DNA of 14,913 nt from contig JBJOQW010000244.1 in assembly GCA_046049665.1 (NCBI GenBank), positions 1 through 14,913 of the forward strand, written 5' to 3'. This DNA comes from JAAFHS01 sp046049665. GTDB taxonomy: Bacteria; Pseudomonadota; Alphaproteobacteria; Rhodobacterales; Rhodobacteraceae. The notes under the pieces were generated by a model that ran no database searches, was not told where the DNA came from, and saw only the letters and a program-made list of their open reading frames with translations. Of the stretch, positions 1-6,541 are shown one piece after another. The first letter of the stretch is position 1. Every line of letters begins with the position of its first letter. The translations under genes and the position numbers were made by a program.

Positions 1-500
1 TTGGTCGTGAACCAGTTCACGTTGCGCCAGACGAACAGGCCACCAAGCGTGACGATGAAGGACGGGATCCGCTGATACCCGACCAGCCAGCCGGTCACCG
101 CTCCCATCAGCGTGCCGAACGCCAGACCGATCACCACGGTCATCGCAAGCACGGCAGGATTGCCGTACTCGGTCCCGAGGACGGAGGGCAGCCAAGCGGT
201 CTGGCTCATGGCCATGATGGCCGAGCACATGGCCAGCATGGAGCCGACCGAAAGGTCAATGTGCCGGGCGACGATCACGAAGACCATCCCGCAGGCCATG
301 ATGGCCACCGGAACAGTCTGGACTGCTATATTGAACACGTTCCGCGGGCCAACAAAGGTGCCGCCCGTCCAGATTGTGAATACTATAGCAACTGCGGCGA
401 ATGCCATCAGCATGCCAAGTAGGCGAACGTCGATTTCCAGCGTGTCGATCACACTGCGGCGCTGTGCCGTTCCCGGGGCGGAAAGCCCTTGATCAGTCAT
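1..500 (-). CDS. xylH: XylH-like sugar ABC transporter permease, N-terminal part (cut by window edge)
   Basis: Inner-membrane permease subunit of a CUT2-type sugar importer; the reading frame is open from an ATG at 498-500 to the left edge, giving about 166 residues. A hydrophilic N-terminus is followed by hydrophobic segments at about residues 29-45, 57-77, 84-98 and 115-140. The stretch ending in HIDLSVGSML, and the later PSFIVTLGG, match the E. coli XylH signature (EIDLSVGSMM, PSFIVTLAG) in order and spacing. A GGAGG ribosome site at 510-514 supports the start. It lies 93 bases downstream of the XylF-like gene, separated by a stem-loop. The ATPase partner (XylG) is not seen and could be beyond the left edge. 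The XylH family call is firm; the substrate is not, because the neighbourhood is devoted to inositol rather than xylose. Confidence 0.9.
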   Translation of the reverse strand, partial: MTDQGLSAPGTAQRRSVIDTLEIDVRLLGMLMAFAAVAIVFTIWTGGTFVGPRNVFNIAVQTVPVAIMACGMVFVIVARHIDLSVGSMLAMCSAIMAMSQTAWLPSVLGTEYGNPAVLAMTVVIGLAFGTLMGAVTGWLVGYQRIPSFIVTLGGLFVWRNVNWFTT

Positions 501-547
501 CTTCACTTTCCTCCCTCAAGCACCTTGCGGCGCTTCCCCCTTATGGG

Positions 548-577
548 GCGCCCCAGCCCTTTGACAGGCCGGGGCGC
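548..577 (-). other. Intercistronic stem-loop between xylF and xylH
   Basis: Arms at 548-558 and 567-577 pair over 11 positions around an 8-base loop. In the minus-strand transcript the single mismatch becomes a G-U pair, so the hairpin is continuous. No uridine run follows, so it does not look like a classic intrinsic terminator. Such hairpins after a binding-protein gene are known to stabilise the upstream message so that the periplasmic protein is made in excess over the permease; that role is inferred here. A competing short pairing of CCCC (537-540) with GGGG (545-548) is also possible. Confidence 0.5.
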
Positions 578-593
578 ACCGATCAGCTTCAGG

Positions 594-1616
594 TCACTCG
601 CAGACTGCGACGCCCGACACACCGGCGCAAAGCACGTCCTTGGTGATCCAGCCCGCATCCAGCACCAGGTTCAGGTTGTCCTTGGTGATCGGCTGCGGCG
701 CGAGCAGCGTCGCATTCACTTCCTTGCCGCCAGGGGTGGTGAACTTCTGCGTGCCCGGGATAGCGTCCATCGCGGTGCCCGAGGCCAGCGCCACGGCGAT
801 TTCGCCTGCCGTCTTGCCGAGCGCACGGCTATCTTTCCACACGGAGACGGTCTGGGTGCCCAAGGCAACGCGGTTCAGCGCGGCCATGTCGCCGTCCTGA
901 CCAGAGACCGGAATACCGGCCATGCCTTGTGCGGTCAGGGCAGCAACGACGCCGCCTGCGGTGCCGTCATTCGAGGCGACGACGGCGTCAACGCCATTGT
1001 CCAGCTCGGTCAGGATCTGCTCCATGTTCTTCTGGGCGTTGGCGGGCTGCCAGTCGTCCGTGTAGGCTTCACCGACGATGGTGACATCACCGGCATCAAT
1101 CGCAGCTTGCAGGACTTCCTGCTGGCCGCCGCGCAGGAAATCTGCGTTCGGGTCAACGGGCGAGCCCTTGATCATGACGTAACGGCCCTTGGGCATCGCT
1201 GCGAGAACAGCGCGTGCCTGCATCCGGCCCACTTCGACGTTGTCGAAGGTCAGGTAGTAGGCGCGCGGGTCGTCGATCAGACGGTCATAGCCGACAACCG
1301 GGATGCCGGCGTCTGCTGCTGCGTCCAAGGCCGGGCCGATCGAGGCCGAGTCCTGTGCCAGGATGATCAGCGCCGAGCAGCCCTGCGTAATCATGCCTTC
1401 GATGTCGGCCAGCTGCTTGGTGGCCGAAGTCTGCGCATCGGCGGAGATGTATTCGGCGCCAGCAGCATCCAGCGCGCCCTTGATCGCAGCTTCATCGGTC
1501 TTCCAGCGCTCTTCGCGGAAGTTTGACCAGCTCACGCAAACTTTCAGATCGGCCGCCGAAGCCGTCGTGGTAAAGCCCGCCACCGCAAGTGATGCGAGCA
1601 GAATAGCCTTGTTCAT
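594..1616 (-). CDS. xylF: XylF-like periplasmic sugar-binding protein of an ABC importer
   Basis: Periplasmic type I binding protein delivering a sugar or cyclitol to the permease encoded downstream. With the start at 1616 it has 340 residues: a Sec signal peptide (short basic N-terminus, hydrophobic core at about 4-17, cleavage likely after ASA at 21), then two Rossmann-like lobes. Motifs shared with E. coli XylF are GYDRLI (109-114), GSPVDPNA (151-158), VVASNDGTAGG (212-222) and GQDGD (239-243). An upstream in-frame ATG at 1631 is rejected because GGAGGA (1623-1628) sits correctly spaced before 1616. Unlike E. coli XylF, the C-terminus is extended and holds a Cys pair (330 and 339), possibly a disulfide. 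Transcription probably starts in the gap up to 1812. Family is clear; the ligand may be an inositol or other polyol instead of xylose. Confidence 0.9.
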   Translation of the reverse strand: MNKAILLASLAVAGFTTTASAADLKVCVSWSNFREERWKTDEAAIKGALDAAGAEYISADAQTSATKQLADIEGMITQGCSALIILAQDSASIGPALDAAADAGIPVVGYDRLIDDPRAYYLTFDNVEVGRMQARAVLAAMPKGRYVMIKGSPVDPNADFLRGGQQEVLQAAIDAGDVTIVGEAYTDDWQPANAQKNMEQILTELDNGVDAVVASNDGTAGGVVAALTAQGMAGIPVSGQDGDMAALNRVALGTQTVSVWKDSRALGKTAGEIAVALASGTAMDAIPGTQKFTTPGGKEVNATLLAPQPITKDNLNLVLDAGWITKDVLCAGVSGVAVCE

Positions 1617-1622
1617 TCTTGT

Positions 1623-1628
1623 TCCTCC
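1623..1628 (-). promoter_or_regulatory. Ribosome binding site deciding the xylF start
   Basis: The minus strand reads GGAGGA here, six bases before the ATG at 1616. It places the true start five codons inside the longest reading frame, directly before a typical signal peptide. Confidence 0.75.
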
Positions 1629-1679
1629 CATGGAATCACCGGTCCCGTTTTGCCGGTCTGGCGACTATCGCCTGCAGTG

Positions 1680-1714
1680 ATCTGACGCATTTGCAGCGCA
1701 GTTGTCAATTTATG
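1680..1714 (-). promoter_or_regulatory. Candidate xylF promoter region
   Basis: Two overlapping possibilities on the minus strand. First, a perfect TTGACA -35 box at 1703-1708 with a weak -10 TCAGAT at 1680-1685, 17-base spacing. Second, TTGCAA at 1731-1736 as -35 and CATAAA at 1709-1714 as -10, 16-base spacing; this one would be overlapped by the palindromic site at 1720-1752, consistent with repression. Visual matches only; no start site is proven. Confidence 0.35.
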
Positions 1715-1719
1715 TTTTT

Positions 1720-1752
1720 GGCAATGATACTTGCAAAGCAATTAACATTGCC
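1720..1752. promoter_or_regulatory. Nested palindromic operator candidate, two GCAAT-N4-ATTGC-type sites
   Basis: A 33-base element centred exactly on base 1736. Outer arms GGCAATG (1720-1726) and CATTGCC (1746-1752) are perfect inverted repeats, and inner arms TTGC (1731-1734) and GCAA (1738-1741) share the same centre. It can also be read as two 14-base sites 17 bases apart: GCAATGATACTTGC (1721-1734, one arm mismatch) and GCAATTAACATTGC (1738-1751, perfect arms). The perfect form recurs at 9009-9022 between the divergent iolG and iolD operons. Sharing between two promoter regions of one locus suggests a common regulator, the nearest candidate being the RpiR-family protein encoded at 12668-13534. 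Confidence 0.6.
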
Positions 1753-1759
1753 TACGAAG

Positions 1760-1783
1760 CCTTGCCCGCTCGCGCGGACAAGG
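1760..1783 (-). terminator. Stem-loop at the end of the seven-gene catabolic operon
   Basis: Ten-base arms (1760-1769 and 1774-1783) enclose four bases. In the minus-strand RNA the loop is GCGA, a GNRA tetraloop, and the only imperfection is a G-U pair. It begins 29 bases past the stop codon at 1813. No uridine tract follows, so it may be a weak terminator or a 3' end protecting hairpin. Confidence 0.45.
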
Positions 1784-1812
1784 AGTGTTGCCTTGATGCC
1801 GTGTGGCTGCTT

Positions 1813-2637
1813 TTAAGTTTGCGATTTCAACAAGGTAGACACATATTCGAGGCTCGCCCTCAAGCGTGCGGGCAGCTCCGGATCGTTCTGCACGGTCGGG
1901 CTGAACGGTTCCATCGAGACAAAGCCGGAGTAACCGCTGGCAACGAGGTTTCGCAATAGTCCGATGTTGTCGACGCGGTCGTCGATGAAAACGAGTCCAC
2001 GGTCAGGCTCGGTCAACTCAGCGGGTGTGAGGTCAGCCCTCGAAATTCCCGACATATGCGCCAGACCGATGCGGTCATAGTGCATCGCGTTATCTCCGCA
2101 ACGGAAAAACTGGAACGTGTCGAAGCAAAGCTCGTAGGCGTCCCACCCATCTACGTCAGACACGGCTGTAACAGCCATGCTTTGCCGCTTCATGGTCGAC
2201 CCTTTCATACCGAGAGGTTCGACATAACCCTTGATCCCGTGGTCTTTCAGGATCGGGGCCAGCTTCTTCAGCCCGTCGCGCAGATTGCGCTCTGCCTCGG
2301 CGTCAGACCAGCCATGGTCCTCGTTGTGAACTGGACAAAGCACCACCCCTGGCGCGCCCAAAGTCGCGGCATAAGCAATGATCGCCTCTGCCTCCTTCGC
2401 GCGCGCAGGGGTCCATTCGTTGAACCGTTGCAGGGCATTCACCGAAGCAACCGTCAGACCGGCAGCGTCCAGTCGTGCCTTCACCTCCCCGGCTGGTGTT
2501 CCGTCGGCGAACTCGCGTCCTTCGACATCATTGCGGATCTCCACCGCACTGACCCCTGAGGACACGGCAAGCGAAATGAAATCGGCCAGCGACAACTGCG
2601 GCGCGCAAGTTCGGTTCAGGGCAAAGCGGATTGGCAT
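1813..2637 (-). CDS. IolI-like TIM-barrel sugar isomerase/epimerase
   Basis: Cytoplasmic xylose-isomerase-like TIM barrel of 274 residues. Putative metal ligands fall in the order and spacing of Bacillus IolI (2-keto-myo-inositol isomerase): E140 (YVEPLG), D173 (CFDTFQF), H194 (LAHMSG) and E243 (SMEPF). The segments VEIRND (32-37) and VNALQRFNEW also parallel IolI. Where IolI has a His after the Asp (DSFHF), this protein has Gln (DTFQF). The start at 2637 is chosen because the longer reading frame runs into the upstream gene and adds a non-conserved, proline- and serine-rich leader; AAGGAA lies upstream. It is the last gene of the operon, 28 bases after the previous stop. In this context a role interconverting keto-inositol isomers is likely, but an epimerase of another keto sugar is possible. 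Confidence 0.8.
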   Translation of the reverse strand: MPIRFALNRTCAPQLSLADFISLAVSSGVSAVEIRNDVEGREFADGTPAGEVKARLDAAGLTVASVNALQRFNEWTPARAKEAEAIIAYAATLGAPGVVLCPVHNEDHGWSDAEAERNLRDGLKKLAPILKDHGIKGYVEPLGMKGSTMKRQSMAVTAVSDVDGWDAYELCFDTFQFFRCGDNAMHYDRIGLAHMSGISRADLTPAELTEPDRGLVFIDDRVDNIGLLRNLVASGYSGFVSMEPFSPTVQNDPELPARLRASLEYVSTLLKSQT

Positions 2638-2665
2638 GGAGTGGTTCCTTGAAGGTTTGCCTGTT

Positions 2666-3640
2666 TCAGGCATAGAGCGCGGGTCGTGCGCCGAGAAAGA
2701 GCTTGGCCTTGGCCCCGGTCTGCAATGCGGTGACAACTTGTTCTGCAACAGCCGTTGCAACGTATCCGTCCCAGGCCGAGGCCCCGGTGGGACTGCCCGT
2801 TGCCACAGACAGCACCCAGGCAGTCATCTGCACGCGGTACGCATCGCGGAATCGCGGCACCCAGTTCTCAGGCCATTCATGCCCGTGATGCAGGCCACTG
2901 TTCGTCACGGTAACCGATGGTTGCGCCATCTGAACGGTTCCCGTCCGGCCGACCAATTGGGCATGGACGTGATATCCGTAGTGCGCGTTCATGAAGACCT
3001 CGGTTGAGACGATCTCGCCCTGATCCGTTTCCATCGTGATCAGAAGGGGGTCGCCGCCAGGTGCTTCATGCACGATAGCCGACACCAGGTCAGATCCCAG
3101 AAGCCACCTGCTGATGTCGATTTCATGCACGAAGGAGTTGGTCACGGCCATCGGGCCGGTAAACCACTCAGGCGCCGCCGCATTGCGGTGGATGTTGTGC
3201 AGGAGAGCGGGCGAACCGATGCTGCCTGCGTCCGCTATACGCTTCATCTCGACATAAGCGGGGTCGAAGCGGCGCATGAAGCCGATTTGCAAAAGCCTGC
3301 GTCCGAGGGCCACCTCAGCATCGACCACACGCAAGGCCTCGGCAGCGCTTGTTGCCAGCGGCTTTTCGCACAGCGCAGGTTTTCCGGCTGACAGGCATGC
3401 AAGGGCCAGACCCGCATGGGTCGCGTCGGGTGAGGCGATCACGACCGCCTCGACCTTGTCTGACGCGATCAGGGCCATGGGATCGGCAAAGACAACGGCA
3501 CCATGTGCCAGTTGCCCAGCCCGTTCGGTATCGGCGTCACAGATTGCGGTGACCCGCACGCCTGCCGTTTCTTCGCGCAAAAGGCGCAGATGTTCCGCCC
3601 CCATCACGCCAAGTCCGATGACCCCGACCGCCAGTGTCAT
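2666..3640 (-). CDS. Gfo/Idh/MocA-family dehydrogenase, IolG-like, Asn in place of catalytic Asp
   Basis: Cytoplasmic NAD(P)-dependent oxidoreductase of 324 residues. The Rossmann motif GLGVMG is at 9-14 with D35 at the end of the second strand, which suggests NAD. The family CEKP motif gives Lys93, and the GFMRRFDP block (120-127) is shared with the iolG product of this operon. The catalytic triad of inositol dehydrogenases (Lys, Asp, His) reads Lys93, Asn168, His172 here: the usual Asp is Asn (codon 3137-3139). The spacing of four between positions 168 and 172 fits the family exactly, so the alignment is secure. The start codon overlaps the upstream stop as ATGA. Substrate unknown; a second inositol or a substituted cyclitol is plausible, and the Asn suggests altered or weak dehydrogenase chemistry. 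Confidence 0.88.
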   Translation of the reverse strand: MTLAVGVIGLGVMGAEHLRLLREETAGVRVTAICDADTERAGQLAHGAVVFADPMALIASDKVEAVVIASPDATHAGLALACLSAGKPALCEKPLATSAAEALRVVDAEVALGRRLLQIGFMRRFDPAYVEMKRIADAGSIGSPALLHNIHRNAAAPEWFTGPMAVTNSFVHEIDISRWLLGSDLVSAIVHEAPGGDPLLITMETDQGEIVSTEVFMNAHYGYHVHAQLVGRTGTVQMAQPSVTVTNSGLHHGHEWPENWVPRFRDAYRVQMTAWVLSVATGSPTGASAWDGYVATAVAEQVVTALQTGAKAKLFLGARPALYA

Positions 3641-4755
3641 TTCACATCAATCCAGCGCTCTTCGCGCGCCGAGGTCTGGATCGTCTCGACCAGCGTCTGG
3701 ATGCGCAGGCCCTTGCGGAAGTTGAAAGGCTCCGGCGCCTTGTCCGCGATGGCGTTGATGTAGCCCGCAACCTCGATGGCCTTCAGGTCATTGAAACCAA
3801 TCTGATGGCCTGCGGCGACGCAAAACAAGCCATAGGGCGCGTGGTCGGGGCTTGCCTCAATCCGCCGAAACCCTTGCCGGCCCTTGGCATCTGCGGTCGA
3901 AAAGAAGTGCAACTCGTTGAAGCGTTCCTGACTGAAGGCCAAAGCGCCCTTGGTGCCGTAGACTTCGAAGTCATGCTGCATCTTGCGGCCTGTCGCGATC
4001 CAGTTGCCCTCGATGCTGCCGGTGGCACCATTGTCGAACCGCAGAAAGGCGCGGCCCACGTCATCGACCGTCACGGCTTTGCGACCACCCCGCCCGTCGG
4101 GTCGCTCGGCGATCATGGTCACAAGGTCGCCCATCACGCGGGTCACAGGCCCGCAGAGGAACTCGGCGGTGGCCAGTGCGTGGGACCCGATATCGGCCAG
4201 TGCCCCGCCGCCTGCCGGATCGTGGCGGAAAGTGAAACTGCCCGCAGGGTCAGCCATGTAGTCTTCGCAGTGGATCCCGCGATAGCCGCGGATCTCGCCC
4301 AGCTCTCCGCCCGCGATCATGTCCCGCGCGAGGGCCAGCATAGGGTTGCACAGGTAGTTGAAGCCGACTTGGGTCTTCACGCCCTTGGCCTCTGCAGCCA
4401 AGGTCATGTCCAATGCGTCTGCGGCCAGCGGGGCAAGGGGTTTTTCGCAATAGACGTGCTTGCCTGCGGCAATGGCGGCCAGCGACATTTCCTTGTGCAG
4501 CGCATTGGGAGCAGTGATCGACACAAGATCAATCTCCGGATCGGCCATGATCGTGCGCCAGTCGCTCGTCGCATGGGCAAAGCCCAGCGTCTGGCGGGCG
4601 CGCTCGGCTGCGTCGTCGGTGATGTCGGCCACCGTGTGCAATTCCAGATCGAACGGCAGTTCGAACACGCGGGGGGCCGAGGTGAAGCCGAAGACATGCG
4701 CCTTGCCCATGAAGCCGGTGCCGATCAGGCCGATGCGAAGTTTGGGTTTGGTCAT
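3637..4755 (-). CDS. Gfo/Idh/MocA-family dehydrogenase
   Basis: 372-residue NAD(P)-dependent dehydrogenase of the glucose-fructose oxidoreductase/inositol dehydrogenase family. Residues 12-17 (GTGFMG) form the dinucleotide loop and D44 follows strand two. YCEKPL supplies Lys105; GGGALADIGSH supplies Asp188 and His192, so the catalytic triad is complete. A large mixed beta-sheet C-terminal domain follows. It belongs to a longer subgroup than the other two family members in this operon (324 and 335 residues), so it is not a simple recent duplicate. Start and stop overlap the adjacent genes as ATGA on both sides, indicating translational coupling. Likely substrate is a cyclitol or sugar acid; the exact one cannot be read from the sequence. 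Confidence 0.9.
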   Translation of the reverse strand: MTKPKLRIGLIGTGFMGKAHVFGFTSAPRVFELPFDLELHTVADITDDAAERARQTLGFAHATSDWRTIMADPEIDLVSITAPNALHKEMSLAAIAAGKHVYCEKPLAPLAADALDMTLAAEAKGVKTQVGFNYLCNPMLALARDMIAGGELGEIRGYRGIHCEDYMADPAGSFTFRHDPAGGGALADIGSHALATAEFLCGPVTRVMGDLVTMIAERPDGRGGRKAVTVDDVGRAFLRFDNGATGSIEGNWIATGRKMQHDFEVYGTKGALAFSQERFNELHFFSTADAKGRQGFRRIEASPDHAPYGLFCVAAGHQIGFNDLKAIEVAGYINAIADKAPEPFNFRKGLRIQTLVETIQTSAREERWIDVK

Positions 4756-5732
4756 TTCACAAGTTCCTTTGCGCCCGTCAGGGCAGCAGCATTGACGACA
4801 AGGGCCGGATCGAGCCGTCCGGCAAAGAAATCCAGCACATTCTGTACCGACGAAACGGCCATACGTTCGGCAGCTTCTGCAGTTAGCCCGGCGGTATGGG
4901 GGGTCAGGATCACCTGATCAAAGGCCAGAAGCGGATGGTCAGCGTGCGGTGGTTCGGTGTCGAACACATCCAGTGCCGCGGCCGCGATCTGCCCCAAACG
5001 CAACCCATCGCACAAAGCGGCCTCGTCCACGATCCCGCCCCGCGCGGTGTTCACGATGATTGCCCCGCGCTTCATCGCCGCGATCTCAGCAGCCCCGATG
5101 ATTGGCTTGTCAGCCTTCGGGATATGGACCGATACGAAATCAGCCCCTGCCAATGCGGCAGTCAGATCATTTGCGCAGGCCACGTTCCCGTCTGGCCAGC
5201 CCTTCGCGGCAAGGTAGGGGTCATGCGCCAAGATATTCATCCCGAAGGCCGAAGCCATGGTTGCGAGATGTCGCCCAATCCGGCCAAAGCCGATGATCAA
5301 CAGCGTCTTGCCGGAAATCTCGCCCTGTTCCAGCTTGTTGCGCCAACCCCAAGGTCCGCTGCGCACGGCGCGGTCCGACCGGATCAATTGCTTGGCACAA
5401 GCGAGGATCTGCATCATCGCGTGCTCAGCCACAGAAACCGAGTTCACATCACCGACAATGCAGAGCGGAATCCCGCGCGCATTCAGTGCCGCTACATCCA
5501 CCGCGTCATAGCCAACGCCGTGGCGCGAAACGATTTGTACGCGGGCCGCCTTGGCAACTGATGCCGCCGTCATCGGCTGGGTTCGGATCACCATCCCATC
5601 GCCCTGTTCCAGATGATCCTGATAAGAGGCCTCAGAGATCTCCTCGACATGGGTGTAGGTCACGCCCGGCGTGGTATCCAGCAGTGCAAGCCCTGCGGGA
5701 TGCAGCTTTCCGGCGATAAGGATATGCGGCAT
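4752..5732 (-). CDS. D-isomer-specific 2-hydroxyacid dehydrogenase (SerA/hydroxypyruvate reductase type)
   Basis: 326-residue NAD-dependent dehydrogenase interconverting a 2-keto acid and a D-2-hydroxy acid. Residues 148-153 (GFGRIG) are the nucleotide loop, D171 follows strand two and favours NAD(H). The catalytic set is Arg231 (NTARGG), Glu260 (FDTEPP) and His279 (TPHTAG), all intact. The regulatory domains of long SerA proteins are absent. The start at 5732 overlaps the previous stop as TGATG; a longer frame to 5897 is rejected because its 55 extra residues are arginine-rich, lie inside the upstream gene and precede a normal N-terminus. Beside a class II aldolase, it could reduce hydroxypyruvate, tartronate semialdehyde or a similar cleavage product; this is inference. 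Confidence 0.9.
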   Translation of the reverse strand: MPHILIAGKLHPAGLALLDTTPGVTYTHVEEISEASYQDHLEQGDGMVIRTQPMTAASVAKAARVQIVSRHGVGYDAVDVAALNARGIPLCIVGDVNSVSVAEHAMMQILACAKQLIRSDRAVRSGPWGWRNKLEQGEISGKTLLIIGFGRIGRHLATMASAFGMNILAHDPYLAAKGWPDGNVACANDLTAALAGADFVSVHIPKADKPIIGAAEIAAMKRGAIIVNTARGGIVDEAALCDGLRLGQIAAAALDVFDTEPPHADHPLLAFDQVILTPHTAGLTAEAAERMAVSSVQNVLDFFAGRLDPALVVNAAALTGAKELVK

Positions 5733-6541
5733 CAGTAGCCCCCCTTTTCGGTCTTTCCGGTGATGCCGTCCGTGAGTTTCCGGAAGCCAGCCACGGCCGA
5801 CCCGGCTGCGGCGGCCAGAAAGCGGCTGTCGCCTCCGACGGTCGTCATATCGAAACCCCAACCGATGGCGCGGGCGGCATAGTCGGGTGTTCCGCAATGC
5901 AAAGCCGCACGAATGCCGTTCTTCTTGCAGGCGGCCAGGATGGTTTGCAGCGCCGCGATCATCTCGGGTTCTTCGCGGTCGAAACCAGGGGCAAGACGGC
6001 CTTGGGTCAGCGACAGCGTAAGGTCGGCGGGGCCAACATAGATTCCATCCAGACCTGGGGTCGCGGCGATGGCTTCCAGGTTCGTCATGCCTTCGGCAGT
6101 TTCGATCATGGCGAAGGCCAGCATGTTGTCATTCGCCTGCGCCCCATAGTTCGCCCCGGCCGCAAAGGACACGCGGGTTGGGCCGAAGCTGCGTTGTCCA
6201 TGAGGCGGGTAGCGCAGGTAGCTGACGAAACGGGCGGCGTCCTCGCTCGTGTTCACCATCGGGCAGATGATGCCATAGGCCCCGGCATCCAGTGCCTTCA
6301 TGATGATCCCGGGCTCATTCCAAGGCACACGGGCCATCAACGTCGCCCCTGATGCTCGCATCGCCTGGAACATCGGCAAGAGCGCTGCGTAGTCCAACGC
6401 GCCATGTTGCATGTCGATGGTGACTGAATCGAACCCTTGCGCCGCCATGATTTCCGCGGTGAAGGGGTTTCCGATGCTGCACCAGCCGTTGATCGTAGGC
6501 TTTCCCTCTGCCCATAGAGCTTTCAGCTTGTTGGGGATCAT
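5732..6541 (-). CDS. HpcH/HpaI-family class II (metal-dependent) aldolase
   Basis: 269-residue cytoplasmic TIM-barrel aldolase that cleaves 4-hydroxy-2-oxo acids to pyruvate or a substituted pyruvate plus an aldehyde. Compared with E. coli HpaI, the key residues are present: His46 (DMQHG), Arg71 (MARVPWNEP), Glu147 (MIETAEG) and Asp173 (GPADL), the last two being the divalent metal ligands. The Glu normally before the His (DGEH) is Gln here. The start at 6541 overlaps the upstream stop as ATGA, matching the style of the operon; a GTG two codons earlier is less likely. Inositol clusters usually use the class II aldolase IolJ of an unrelated family, so an HpaI-type enzyme here is unusual and points to a different cleavage substrate. 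Confidence 0.92.
   Translation of the reverse strand: MIPNKLKALWAEGKPTINGWCSIGNPFTAEIMAAQGFDSVTIDMQHGALDYAALLPMFQAMRASGATLMARVPWNEPGIIMKALDAGAYGIICPMVNTSEDAARFVSYLRYPPHGQRSFGPTRVSFAAGANYGAQANDNMLAFAMIETAEGMTNLEAIAATPGLDGIYVGPADLTLSLTQGRLAPGFDREEPEMIAALQTILAACKKNGIRAALHCGTPDYAARAIGWGFDMTTVGGDSRFLAAAAGSAVAGFRKLTDGITGKTEKGGY

Noticed and set aside
489..1526. Plus-strand reading frame of 345 codons opposite xylF
   Set aside because: It is the mirror of a clear binding-protein gene, has an Arg/His/Gly-rich composition, and crosses the intercistronic hairpin.
594..1616. The xylF/xylH pair as evidence of a xylose utilisation locus
   Set aside because: No xylose isomerase, xylulokinase or xylonate pathway gene is present, while iolG, iolD and iolE dominate the context.
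1638..1672. Small inverted repeats in the xylF leader (ACCGG/CCGGT and GGCGA/TCGCC), considered as a riboswitch
   Set aside because: The stems are only five base pairs and do not form a recognisable riboswitch architecture; they are expected by chance in GC-rich DNA.
2638..2760. N-terminal extension of the IolI-like protein (41 codons)
   Set aside because: It overlaps the end of the upstream gene and encodes a non-conserved Pro/Ser/Arg-rich leader; the barrel begins at 2637.
3634..4917. Long plus-strand reading frame of 427 codons
   Set aside because: It lies antisense to a Gfo/Idh/MocA gene with complete Rossmann and triad motifs, runs into the next gene, and its translation shows no recognisable domain. 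It is a by-product of high GC at third positions.
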